NCBI GenBank assembly: GCA_021772935.1 | Contig: JAJFLA010000003.1 | Location: forward strand, 25,989 to 89,988 | From: Gammaproteobacteria bacterium | Lineage (GTDB): Bacteria > Pseudomonadota > Gammaproteobacteria > Xanthomonadales > SZUA-36 | DNA length: 64,000 nucleotides | Reading direction: 5' to 3' | Part shown: piece after piece, positions 39,301 to 47,833 of the stretch | How the letters are laid out: each line of letters begins with the position of its first letter | Position numbering within the stretch: position 1 is the first letter of the stretch | Notes under the pieces: generated by a model | What the model saw: only the letters and a program-made list of their open reading frames with translations | What the model was told of the DNA's origin: nothing | Databases searched by the model: none | Program-made: the position numbers and the translations under genes

Positions 39301-39352
39301 CTTAAAATGGTAACTACCAGCTGGTAAAACGATAGCTCCTGGAGGTTTCGAT

Positions 39353-41149
39353 ATGCGTGGGTTCAAGTCTTCTCTATCCCTGGGTGAAGCAACACCCAAT
39401 ATTGGCAGCATGCTGCTGAATAACCGGGATCGATATCGCGACCTGAATGCGTTTGCCCAACGGCAGCAGGGCCCATACCGCTACTGGTCCTGGCGCCAGA
39501 TGGTTAGCGACATACTCAAGCTTGCAGCCTTCTTGTTACAACAAAAAGGCATGCCCCCAGAATTGACTGAAGATATGCCTGACAATCGGGTCGCCTTTAT
39601 CTCGGCCAATGGTTACCAGCGTATGGTTTCTGAAATGGCAGTGATGGGCACCGGTATGGTGGCAGTGCCGGTGTTTTCGGGTTATGCGGCGGAATTAATG
39701 TCGGACCTGATCAGTTTTGGTGATGTCGGCACACTGGTCACTGACAATCTTGAAAAGATCGCTACGCTACGGTCGGATTGTCTGGCAGTGCGGGTTCTTG
39801 CCATGACCGGGTCCAGGCACAGTGTTGACCCGAATTTGCTGGAAAAACTGTCTTCACTGGGTGTGAGTAGCGTGACCTTTATGCACGACCTGCTCGCGGT
39901 TGAAATGGATGCTGATAGCATTGATCTTGAAGACCGGATGCGTGCGGTCAAACCACAACGCCTGGCCATGATCATGTTTACTTCCGGCACTAGTAGCTTC
40001 CCAAAGGGCGTACAACTGACACATTCCAACCTGATGTCACAGCAAAAAGCGCTTGAGATTTTATGGAAACCCGAATCAGGCATGCGGTTTTTGTGTTACC
40101 TGCCCTGGCATCACAGTTTTGGTGGTTTGTTTGAGCGCTTGTTTGCGCTGCATTCGGGTGGTTGTCTGGCGATTGATGACTCATGTGGTAAGGACGTAGG
40201 CAGACTGCTGCAAAACTTCGCTGAAATAAAGCCCCATGTTTACTTCAGTGTGCCCAAGGTTTACCAGGAGATCATCACCAGAATTCTGGCAACACCGGAA
40301 TTCGGTGAAAGTTTTTTTCATCCAGAACTCAAGTTTGTATTTACTGCTGCGGCACCCTTGCCACTGAGTACGTCGGAAATTTTCCGGAACAAGGGCGTGC
40401 CAGTCATAGAAGGCTGGGGTCTTACCGAGACCTCACCTTGTTGCACCTTGACCGGGCTGAGCCTGCAACGAACTCCTGGCGTGGTTGGTTTCCCGATTCC
40501 GGGCGTCGAGATCATGCTTGGAAATGAAAATGAGATTCTTGTAAAAGGCCCAAATGTGATGCGTGCTTACTTCAGGCAAGATGAGGTCACCAACAATGTG
40601 TTTGAAGATGGCTGGTTCAAGACCGGCGATGTTGGCGAGCTCACTGATGAAGGCGTACGAATCATTTCGCGTCTGGACCGTATGTTCAAGCTCGATAATG
40701 GTGAGAAAGTCTTCCCTGCACGAATTGAGGACCGTGTTGCCGGTCGTTGCAAATTCATTAAGTACGCTTATGTTTTTGGTTCGGGTCAGAAAAATCCGTC
40801 ATTGCTGGCATTTCCCAACTACGAATTGATGACCGCAAGCGATGGTGGGGATCTTGATCAATCAGATTGTGTTTACCCAGGTTGTATGAATGAGCTGGCT
40901 GGCTGTCTGGGGGACTGCATCAAAGCTGAACAGGCAGCCGGGGCGGTCTTTGAACGCGTTGACGGTGCCTTGGTTGTCGACTCTGAACTGACCGTAGAGG
41001 CCAACCAACTAACACCTTCGTTTAAATTGATTCCACGTCAAATCGAACATGATTTCGAGCCTTACATAGAGGCTATACGCACAAAAACAACGGATAAATT
41101 GCCTGAAGGTGCAAGCATTATTGATATGGAACAAAAGGACTCAACTTGA
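39353..41149 (+). CDS. AMP-forming acyl-CoA synthetase, long-chain type
   Basis: A 598-residue adenylate-forming enzyme that makes an acyl-AMP and then an acyl-CoA. The ATP loop is MFTSGTSSFPKGV; the adenine/acyl motif is EGWGLTETSP; the hinge motif is GWFKTGDVGEL. The C-terminal catalytic lysine lies in LTPSFKLIPR, as in fatty-acyl-CoA synthetases. An unusual cysteine-rich stretch (four Cys within about 17 residues, SDCVYPGC to LGDC) interrupts the C-terminal domain and could bind metal. GGAGG stands 9 bases before the ATG. The two following genes form an ATP-driven CoA-ester reductase, so this enzyme probably supplies its thioester. Acyl specificity is unknown. Confidence 0.9.
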   Translation: MRGFKSSLSLGEATPNIGSMLLNNRDRYRDLNAFAQRQQGPYRYWSWRQMVSDILKLAAFLLQQKGMPPELTEDMPDNRVAFISANGYQRMVSEMAVMGTGMVAVPVFSGYAAELMSDLISFGDVGTLVTDNLEKIATLRSDCLAVRVLAMTGSRHSVDPNLLEKLSSLGVSSVTFMHDLLAVEMDADSIDLEDRMRAVKPQRLAMIMFTSGTSSFPKGVQLTHSNLMSQQKALEILWKPESGMRFLCYLPWHHSFGGLFERLFALHSGGCLAIDDSCGKDVGRLLQNFAEIKPHVYFSVPKVYQEIITRILATPEFGESFFHPELKFVFTAAAPLPLSTSEIFRNKGVPVIEGWGLTETSPCCTLTGLSLQRTPGVVGFPIPGVEIMLGNENEILVKGPNVMRAYFRQDEVTNNVFEDGWFKTGDVGELTDEGVRIISRLDRMFKLDNGEKVFPARIEDRVAGRCKFIKYAYVFGSGQKNPSLLAFPNYELMTASDGGDLDQSDCVYPGCMNELAGCLGDCIKAEQAAGAVFERVDGALVVDSELTVEANQLTPSFKLIPRQIEHDFEPYIEAIRTKTTDKLPEGASIIDMEQKDST

Positions 41150-41195
41150 TTGCGGTTGCGAAAACGGGTAAAGCTGTACACATGAGAGGCATCAC

Positions 41196-42380
41196 ATGGA
41201 TATGAAACGGGTCATGAAGGATTATTTCCTTGATCTGGACCAGGCATCGAAGGATCCTGAGCGTAAGGTGGCGTGGTGTACCTCGGTCGGCCCGGCAGAA
41301 ATTCTGCGGGCCATGGGTTTTGAAGTATTTTTCCCGGAAAATCACGGCGCGATGCTGGGGGCCACGCGGGTTTGTATGGATACGATACCCAAGGCTAATG
41401 CAATGGGTTATTCACCGGATATCTGCAGTTACCTGACCTCCGATGTCGGTGCCTACCTCAAAGGTATCACGCCACTGACAAAAGCCTATGGAATCGAGTC
41501 GGTTCCAAGGCCGGATATACTCGTTTACAACACCAACCAGTGTAAAGATGTCATGCACTGGTTCGAGTACTTTGCGCACGAGTTTGATGCGCCGGTATTT
41601 GGTATTCATCCGCCAACCCACCTTCCTGAAGTTGAAGAAAGTCATATAGCAGACGTCGTTAAGCAGTTCGAAGAACTGATCCGGGTACTTGAAAAGATGC
41701 AGGGTAGAGCCATGAGGCGTGAAGACCTGCAAAGGACCTGTGCGCTTTCCAAGCAGGCAACCGACCTGTGGGCCGAGGTGCTGGAAACAGCGATGGCGCG
41801 TCCCAGCCCGCTGACGTTTTTTGATAGCACGATTTACATGGGTCCAATCGTGGTTTTACGGGGCACTAAGGTCGCACGTGATTATTACCGTGTGCTACTG
41901 ACTGACCTGAAGATCAGGGCAGCAGCCAAAGTGGCGGCCGTACCCGGTGAAAGTAAACGTATCTACTGGGATGGTATGCCGGTTTGGGGTCGTTTACGCA
42001 GCATGTCCGAACTATTTAAGGCCAATCATGCCTGTGTCGTGGCGTCGACCTATTGCAACAGTTGGATTTTTACTGATTTTGACCCGGCTGACCCGTTACC
42101 AAGCATGGCCTATGCTTACCTGAAAATTTTCATCAATCGCAATGATCAATACAAGGAAGACTATATCCGCAAATTGGTGAATGAATATTCGATTGATGGT
42201 GTTATTTTTCATGATGCCAAGACCTGTCCAAATAACAGTAACAGCCAATACAACCTGCCTTCCCGTTTACGTAAGGGTGGTATTCCTGCAGTCATCATTA
42301 ATGGTGATTTATGTGATTTGCGCTGTTACTCTGATGAGCAGTCCAGCACAGTCATCGAAGCTTTTGTAGAGACCTTGTGA
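41196..42380 (+). CDS. Single-subunit BcrB/HgdB-family reductase (double-cubane-protein-like)
   Basis: A 394-residue protein of the 2-hydroxyacyl-CoA dehydratase/benzoyl-CoA reductase D-component family. Family cysteines are Cys28 (AWCTSVGPAEIL), Cys77 (DICSYL), Cys116 (NTNQCKD) and Cys344 (DAKTCPNN); Cys60, Cys287 and Cys373/377 are extra. The CSY and PEN blocks resemble BcrB/BzdO. Classical dehydratases and class I benzoyl-CoA reductases need two different D-type subunits; only one gene is here. That organisation fits the homodimeric double-cubane-cluster proteins, which reduce difficult substrates with ATP-driven electrons. The gene directly precedes its activase and follows an acyl-CoA synthetase, so a CoA ester is the likely substrate. 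Whether it holds [4Fe-4S] or [8Fe-9S] cannot be read. Confidence 0.88.
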   Translation: MDMKRVMKDYFLDLDQASKDPERKVAWCTSVGPAEILRAMGFEVFFPENHGAMLGATRVCMDTIPKANAMGYSPDICSYLTSDVGAYLKGITPLTKAYGIESVPRPDILVYNTNQCKDVMHWFEYFAHEFDAPVFGIHPPTHLPEVEESHIADVVKQFEELIRVLEKMQGRAMRREDLQRTCALSKQATDLWAEVLETAMARPSPLTFFDSTIYMGPIVVLRGTKVARDYYRVLLTDLKIRAAAKVAAVPGESKRIYWDGMPVWGRLRSMSELFKANHACVVASTYCNSWIFTDFDPADPLPSMAYAYLKIFINRNDQYKEDYIRKLVNEYSIDGVIFHDAKTCPNNSNSQYNLPSRLRKGGIPAVIINGDLCDLRCYSDEQSSTVIEAFVETL

Positions 42381-42381
42381 T

Positions 42382-43254
42382 ATGAGCGCAGGCACAAACC
42401 ATGAACATCTTTACTGGGGTGTGGACTGTGGAAGCACGCAGATCAAGGTTATTGCATGTGATGGTGACGGTAAGGTAGTACACAAGCGTATTGGGCGAAC
42501 CCTGTTCCCTTTGCTGGAGCACGTCCGTAATACAATTTCAGCTGGCGGTTCGGGGCCGTCACCACTGACAGAAGATTTGTTGGGCGTTAAGGAAAACCAC
42601 ACTCTCGCTGCCACCGGTTATGGCAGAAACCACATCGAGTTTGCCAGCGGTAAACTGACTGAAATCAGCGCACATTTTCTCGGCGCACAACAGCTTTTGC
42701 AACTTGATGGCCCTTATACGATTGTTGATATTGGGGGTCAGGATTCCAAAGTGATCGAAGTACACGATGGACGTGTGGGACAGTTTGTCATCAACCGTAA
42801 ATGCGCGGCCGGTACCGGTGCTTTTATCGAAGAGTTGGCACATCGTCTCGAAGTGCCACTCAGCGATCTGACGCGGCTGGCCCGTTTACATGACAAGGAC
42901 ATGACGCTCAACAGTTATTGCACGGTTTTTTCGGGTCAAGAAGTGATCAAGATTCTGATGAATGGAGAACGTCTGGAAAATCTGATCCACGCCCTTTACG
43001 CGTCGGTCGTGCAGAGAATTCTCGAAATGACCAGCATCACTACTCAAAACGTAGTTTTTTCAGGTGGCGTGATGAACTTCAACCCCATACTCATCGATTT
43101 ATTTGATGAAAAACTTCCGGATCACACGACCTTTCTTGTTGAAGATGCGCAATATTGCGGTGCTTATGGTGCCGCATTGTTTGCGCGTGGTCTGGCTGAG
43201 AAACAGGCAGAAAACTTCTCTCAGAGCGAGGTCAATGTGAGACTGGCGACGTAA
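42382..43254 (+). CDS. ATP-dependent activase of the BcrA/BcrD/HgdC family
   Basis: A 290-residue actin-fold ATPase. As a homodimer bridged by one [4Fe-4S] cluster, such activases use ATP hydrolysis to push single low-potential electrons into their partner. Nucleotide motifs are GVDCGSTQIK at the N-terminus and VDIGGQDSK near 115-123. The cluster cysteines are Cys141 (NRKCAAGTG) and Cys180 (SYCTVF), 39 residues apart, as in HgdC. Only one activase subunit is encoded, as in HgdC and double-cubane-protein systems, and unlike the BcrA/BcrD pair. It starts one base after the stop of the partner gene. Confidence 0.93.
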   Translation: MSAGTNHEHLYWGVDCGSTQIKVIACDGDGKVVHKRIGRTLFPLLEHVRNTISAGGSGPSPLTEDLLGVKENHTLAATGYGRNHIEFASGKLTEISAHFLGAQQLLQLDGPYTIVDIGGQDSKVIEVHDGRVGQFVINRKCAAGTGAFIEELAHRLEVPLSDLTRLARLHDKDMTLNSYCTVFSGQEVIKILMNGERLENLIHALYASVVQRILEMTSITTQNVVFSGGVMNFNPILIDLFDEKLPDHTTFLVEDAQYCGAYGAALFARGLAEKQAENFSQSEVNVRLAT

Positions 43255-43340
43255 AATTACGCCTGCTTACTAACCACCTTGTGATCAGACACCGTCCGTA
43301 AAAAATAGTAATAGAATACCGTAAGCATTGAAGATGAAAT

Positions 43341-44324
43341 TTAGTCACCTGGCATACGTCTGCCGAGCAGCTTGGTACAGGCGTAGATGGCGTTGATATG
43401 TGGTGTTGGCGTGTGCGTGAGCCTACCCAATTCGATCATCGCACCTACCAGCGCTTCGATCTCCAGTTCCCGACCCGCCTCGATATCCTGCAGCATGGAG
43501 GTTTTATGTTGGCCCACGCTTTCTGCTCCAGTGATTCGTTTTTCTATGCTGTGACGAAACTGAACACCCAGTTTGTTAGCTATGGTCTCTGCCTCCGCCA
43601 TCATATGTGTTGCCAATTCACGGCTGGCAGAAAACTGACAAATATCGGTCATGGTGGCATGTGTCAGAGCACTGATTGGATTGAAAGTGAGGTTGCCCAA
43701 GGTCTTTAGCCAGCTTTCGGCACGGATGTCATCCAGCACGTAAGACTTAAACCCCGCCTTGCACAGTGTCCGGGAAATTTCTTTTACGCGGTCGCTGTGG
43801 GAACCATCCAGTTCACCCACGGAAAAGCGGTTACCGTTGACATGCCTAATAATGCCTGGTGAAACCACTTCTGCTGCAGGGTATGCGATGCAGCCGATTA
43901 TTCGTTCGGGTTCTATATTGGCTTCGATCTCACCCGTTGGGTCTGCCGCATGTATGCGTTTCCCTTCGTATTCGCCGCCATGCTTGAAAAAGTACCACCA
44001 GGGAAGGCCGTTCTGAATTGTGATAACCGTTGTGTCAGGCGCAAAAAGTGTGCGCATTTTTACCGCGATTGAAGCGATTTGATAGGTCTTTACGGCAATA
44101 ATTACGATGTCCTGCTTGCCCACCTTATCCATGTCCGTGCAGGTTCTGAAATCACGCACGGTAAATTTTTCACCGCCATGCATCAGCAGGTTCAGGCCAT
44201 TTTTGTCAATTGCTGTCAAATGCGGCCCTTCACGCTCGACAAAGGTAATCTCCTCGCCGGCCAGGGCGAGTTTGGCGCCCATTAGTCCACCAATTGCACC
44301 AGCACCGATAACACATATTTTCAT
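43341..44324 (-). CDS. Ketopantoate reductase (ApbA/PanE) family oxidoreductase
   Basis: A 327-residue NAD(P)H-dependent 2-dehydropantoate 2-reductase family enzyme. The Rossmann motif GAGAIGGLMGAKLA opens the protein; IIAVKTYQ, ITIQNGL and the C-terminal helical domain motif with Lys-Asn type residues (SWLKTLGNLTFNPISAL) follow. SMLQDIEAGRELEIEALVG is the usual dimer/substrate block. The open frame extends to 44399, but the GxGxxG motif right after MKICVI fixes the start at 44324. Many paralogues reduce other 2-oxoacids, so the pantothenate role is not certain. It is the last gene of a minus-strand group, about 100 bases from the TPR-Fic gene. Confidence 0.87.
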   Translation of the reverse strand: MKICVIGAGAIGGLMGAKLALAGEEITFVEREGPHLTAIDKNGLNLLMHGGEKFTVRDFRTCTDMDKVGKQDIVIIAVKTYQIASIAVKMRTLFAPDTTVITIQNGLPWWYFFKHGGEYEGKRIHAADPTGEIEANIEPERIIGCIAYPAAEVVSPGIIRHVNGNRFSVGELDGSHSDRVKEISRTLCKAGFKSYVLDDIRAESWLKTLGNLTFNPISALTHATMTDICQFSASRELATHMMAEAETIANKLGVQFRHSIEKRITGAESVGQHKTSMLQDIEAGRELEIEALVGAMIELGRLTHTPTPHINAIYACTKLLGRRMPGD

Positions 44325-44425
44325 ACTTATACTCTGTTGTAAAAGCTCTGGCTGCTGCGGACTGGAACGTTGCGGCAGTTTTTTGCCGGAAGCAATCAAG
44401 CTGCGGTTTGTAAATTAACCGAGGT

Positions 44426-45868
44426 TTAGGCAGTCCCAGGCTTGCCCGGTTTGGTCTGGGCCAGTTCTGCACAAAATTCCCGTGCGTACTGTTGCCCTTT
44501 GTGAATGATCGGAACCAGTGAGGAAAGATCCCCGTTGTTTTGACGCACTTCGTTTTTCGCGTGGCTGAGTTGAGCACCAAACCCCAGTTCACGAGTGAAC
44601 AGAGCCGGCATCTGTCCTGTCCATTCCAATTCACGATTCAGTATGGATAATTCAAGTCGCCCGTTCGCATCTTCAAAGGGATGAATGTCTGCTATCGCCA
44701 TCATTGTAACCAGACCCCTGGCCATTCCGGGCGGGAAGTCGCTGTAGATCTCACTGAAAAAGCTGCGCATGCTACCCGTAACCAAATGCGGATGGACACG
44801 TTCCTTGGTGCTTTTATGCACCAAATTGCGAGTCATTTTGAATTGACCCGGGGCCAAACCCGGAATGTCGTTTGTTGCCAGCGCGTGCCAGTGACGCAAA
44901 TGCATTTCCGCTATTAATGGGTCTTGCAATACGTCACCGGCCATGCGCGCAGCGCGCACCACTGGCACCATGTTAATAGATTCCATCAGATCGCCTGCCG
45001 GTCTGATGCCTGTGGCCAAATCACTACTCATCTTGCGATACTCAGACACGGTCTCTACCAATGGGATCATGAACAGCCCTTCTATAAGCGGCCAGTCATC
45101 GGGCAATGAAGTGGCGATAGGCTCCACAGGCAGGGACAACTTACTGGCCGAGTTGGCGTATTGCCGGATGCCATCCATGATTCGTTGGTCCGTTTCCAGC
45201 ATTCTGTCCGGGACCTCACACAAGGCCTGATGCAGTGGTTCAAGATCTCCTTGTTGCAGGACTATGTCCAGACCAGGCTGGATACGAAAATACAAGGCCA
45301 GGGCGAGGCTGGTGCGAGCGACTTCATTCCGCTCCAGCGGCGAAAGAGGTAAACTGGCCAGACCTGATAACAATTTCCTGGCCTCCTCAAAATTCTGCAG
45401 TTCAAGTTGCACGGTCGCCAGATTGACCTGCGCCAAGCTGAAGCCCGGCTCCATTTGCAGAGCCTCTTTGTACAACAACTCTGATTCTGTAGCTCTTCGT
45501 GCCACACGTAATGCGCTGGCCAGCTGATTCAATGACATTGGTGTTCGCTGCAGGGCAACTGCGCGCTGGTAAGCAGCAATGGCTGCCTCCCAGTTGCCGA
45601 GCTGCCGCTGGACATCGCCGACGGCCATCTGAGCCAGCATGATTTTCGGATTCATTCCTATTGCATTTTCAAGCGCAAGCAGCCCAGACTCCAGAGCACC
45701 ATTTTCTACTCGTGCAATACCCAGATTGAGCCAGCCTTCAGCCCGTGTTGGAATGTTTTTTGTAGCTATATCAAAAAACCGGACTGCAGCTTTGAATTTA
45801 CGATTTTGGAATGCTTGCTGGCCTTGCTGCATGGATCGCTGCCAGCTTTGTGAACTGGTCATATTCAT
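44426..45868 (-). CDS. TPR-repeat protein with C-terminal Fic-type domain
   Basis: A 480-residue protein. Residues about 10-175 form TPR helices (LNLGIARVENGALESGLLALENAI, named here by its core GALESGLLALENA; then AIAAYQRAVAL and EARKLLSG). The rest is helical and contains the Fic signature HPFEDANGR at residues 396-404. Fic enzymes usually transfer AMP or another nucleotide from a cofactor to a target hydroxyl. The signature departs from HxFx[D/E]GNGRxxR: Gly is Ala401 and the final Arg is Leu407 (RLEL), which could change cofactor choice or activity. No obvious inhibitory (S/T)xxxE(G/N) helix was found. The protein is co-oriented with a NeuD-like gene 12 bases upstream. The target is unknown. 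Confidence 0.8.
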   Translation of the reverse strand: MNMTSSQSWQRSMQQGQQAFQNRKFKAAVRFFDIATKNIPTRAEGWLNLGIARVENGALESGLLALENAIGMNPKIMLAQMAVGDVQRQLGNWEAAIAAYQRAVALQRTPMSLNQLASALRVARRATESELLYKEALQMEPGFSLAQVNLATVQLELQNFEEARKLLSGLASLPLSPLERNEVARTSLALALYFRIQPGLDIVLQQGDLEPLHQALCEVPDRMLETDQRIMDGIRQYANSASKLSLPVEPIATSLPDDWPLIEGLFMIPLVETVSEYRKMSSDLATGIRPAGDLMESINMVPVVRAARMAGDVLQDPLIAEMHLRHWHALATNDIPGLAPGQFKMTRNLVHKSTKERVHPHLVTGSMRSFFSEIYSDFPPGMARGLVTMMAIADIHPFEDANGRLELSILNRELEWTGQMPALFTRELGFGAQLSHAKNEVRQNNGDLSSLVPIIHKGQQYAREFCAELAQTKPGKPGTA

Positions 45869-45880
45869 ACGCTGTTCTCG

Positions 45881-46516
45881 TTACCAGATGACATTCAGAT
45901 GCCAGTTCGACTGTTTTGATCGCCTGGATGGATTAGGTTTCACCTGCGCCGGGTTTCCGATCAGCTTCTTATTGTTTTCCGAGTCTCTGAAGACACCGGC
46001 ACCGACAGTCACAATGCAGTCTTCACCTATGGACACTCCGGGTGCGATGCTTGCGCCAGCTCCAATCAAAGTGCGTTGGCCAATACGTACCCTGCCAGCC
46101 GCTACCGCATTCGGACCAAATGTTGCGAACGATTCCACCTGACAATCATGACTCACGATACTTCCGGCTTGAAGTGCGACACCCTGGTGAAGAGTCGCTT
46201 TGGTGCGCACTATCACCAATTCACCAATAAAAGAACCCGGTTCAATAGATGCGCTGGGGCTGATACAAGCAGTCGGGTGTACAATAGTAGCCATACGCCG
46301 ACCGTGTTTCAGCAATGATGAAGTAACCGTTTCGCGTATGTGGTTATTTCCTATGGCTACGAAAACTGCAGCATCTTCAGGCAAGCTTTTCAGTGTCGCC
46401 ATGTCCTCGGGTGGCTCGGGGTCTACGAAACCCAAAACCTCCCAAGCCGATGCTTCGGCGGCTTCCGCAATGACATGGCTTAAATACCATGCCCCATAGA
46501 TGACCAGTTTTTTCAC
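45881..46516 (-). CDS. NeuD/PglD-like sugar O-/N-acyltransferase
   Basis: A 211-residue left-handed beta-helix acyltransferase of the NeuD family. The N-terminal Rossmann-like domain begins KKLVIYGAWYLSHVIAEAA and carries VFVAIGNN. From about residue 80 hexapeptide repeats follow (TACISPSASIEPGSFIGE, ALQAGSIVSHDCQVES, TLIGAGASIAPGVSIGED). Such enzymes acetylate nucleotide sugars or related metabolites. The likely catalytic His lies in SHDCQVE. The usual GAGGHG N-terminal loop is GAWYLS, so sugar-nucleotide binding may be altered. The start codon is GTG. No other surface-polysaccharide genes lie near. Confidence 0.85.
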   Translation of the reverse strand: MKKLVIYGAWYLSHVIAEAAEASAWEVLGFVDPEPPEDMATLKSLPEDAAVFVAIGNNHIRETVTSSLLKHGRRMATIVHPTACISPSASIEPGSFIGELVIVRTKATLHQGVALQAGSIVSHDCQVESFATFGPNAVAAGRVRIGQRTLIGAGASIAPGVSIGEDCIVTVGAGVFRDSENNKKLIGNPAQVKPNPSRRSKQSNWHLNVIW

Positions 46517-46723
46517 TTTTGTTCACTCGCAATCAATGCAAACGCTTAGGGAGTATCAGGGACTAAAGGGTATATGTACTATTAAGGCTATATTGCCAGA
46601 AATTTGCAGGTATTGATAAGCTTGTAAATTCATACTTCCCGGTTGGGTGCTAGAAAACTCTCAACAGGCATAAATCTCCAGGACTGAGTTTTGCCCGATG
46701 AAGCTATATCTCAAGTGCTCTTA

Positions 46724-47833
46724 TCAACGTATTTTGTCTACTTCCAGAATGACACGTTCCACATTTCCGGAAAACTCTATTCTCTTGTCCATGGCCGGTG
46801 TCAGGTAGACGGTACCGGACTCATCCACTACGGCCACATGGCTCAGCTTGAGTGCAGCAGCTACTTGTGGCCATTTTTCCAGGCCTGCCACGACAAGTGC
46901 CGTCGCGGCGGTATCTGCCAGTAAGCCTTCATCGCTGATGACGGTGACCGACGCGATGTCCTCTGCTGGCCAGCCAGTAACTGGATCAATGATATGTGGA
47001 TAACGCTCCAGTTGGTCCTGGCGAAAACGCTCGTAGTTGCCAGAAGTGAATATCGCCTCATCGCCACGAACCTGCACAGAACCGATGATGCCGCCACCGG
47101 GTTTCCTGACAGCCACACGCCAGGGTCGATCGCCATGACTTCCTATGGCGCGAAGATCACCGCCCGCATTCACAATGGCGTTAGTGATACCCATTTTCCG
47201 TAGATGCGCGATGGTGAGATCCACGGCGTAACCTTTGGCGATGCCGCCAAAGTCCAGTTGCACTGCGGAGTTGTTGGTGCTCAGTTCAAGCCCATCAATA
47301 TGGATGTCAAGACTCGAAGGCTTGAGCTCCAGAATAGCATTGATCTGAGCTTGCGAAGGAGCAGGTCCTACAACCGGGTAATCGGACGTATGGAAACCCC
47401 ACACTCTGATCAGTGCACCGATGGCAGGGTTAAAACGACCACCTGTGGCATTTTCAATCAGCTGTGAACGACGAATCATTTCAATGATATCTGCGTTGCC
47501 TGTTGACGGTTGCCCATTTGCGAAGGCTTTATTGATGTCTGTTAAACGGCCGGGCTCCCAGGCATGCCAGTCGCGGTGCATGCCCTGAAACATCTGCTGT
47601 AGTTCTGAAAATACGTCACTGGCCTCTTCACGCGAGGCGCCCCAGAGTTTAATTTCGACGATGGTGCCAAATACAAATAATTCAGCGCTTTGTTCCCCAT
47701 CACGCTGGCAGGCAGCCAATAGCAACAGGCAGAGCAGCATTACTGGGGTCAGAGTCAAAAACCCATGTCGGCTCCGACATGGGTTTTTGACTCTGACCCC
47801 AGCTGAAATATCCCGGTCAGGTTTTATTCGCAT
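46724..47833 (-). CDS. apbE: FAD:protein FMN transferase ApbE (flavinyltransferase for Rnf), lipoprotein
   Basis: ApbE attaches FMN covalently to threonine of RnfG and RnfD. Motifs: FGTIVEIKLWG, GRFNPAIGALIRVWGFH, DFGGIAKGYAVD, NAGGDLRAIG, and HIIDPVTGWP with DTAATALVV. A signal peptide with lipobox LLAAC (MLLCLLLLAAC) predicts a periplasmic lipoprotein, where the RnfG/D targets lie. The start is ambiguous: the ATG at 47740 begins directly at the hydrophobic stretch, but a REP hairpin lies 2 bases before it and leaves no ribosome-binding site. The ATG at 47833 is in frame through the hairpin and adds 31 residues. It ends the Rnf operon. Confidence 0.9.
   Translation of the reverse strand: MRIKPDRDISAGVRVKNPCRSRHGFLTLTPVMLLCLLLLAACQRDGEQSAELFVFGTIVEIKLWGASREEASDVFSELQQMFQGMHRDWHAWEPGRLTDINKAFANGQPSTGNADIIEMIRRSQLIENATGGRFNPAIGALIRVWGFHTSDYPVVGPAPSQAQINAILELKPSSLDIHIDGLELSTNNSAVQLDFGGIAKGYAVDLTIAHLRKMGITNAIVNAGGDLRAIGSHGDRPWRVAVRKPGGGIIGSVQVRGDEAIFTSGNYERFRQDQLERYPHIIDPVTGWPAEDIASVTVISDEGLLADTAATALVVAGLEKWPQVAAALKLSHVAVVDESGTVYLTPAMDKRIEFSGNVERVILEVDKIR
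47743..47802. repeat. REP-like hairpin, 29-bp perfect arms, 2-base loop
   Basis: Arms 47743-47771 and 47774-47802 around loop CT. The outer part (CTGGGGTCAGAGTCAAAAAC) matches the central hairpin at 18979-19034. It sits between the small Cys-rich gene and the hydrophobic signal sequence of apbE, and is open in the apbE frame (about 20 codons). No REP-associated transposase is in the window. Confidence 0.9.

Noticed and set aside
41196-43254. Complete class I benzoyl-CoA reductase
   Set aside because: Only one D-type subunit and one activase are present, whereas BcrABCD-type enzymes need four different subunits.
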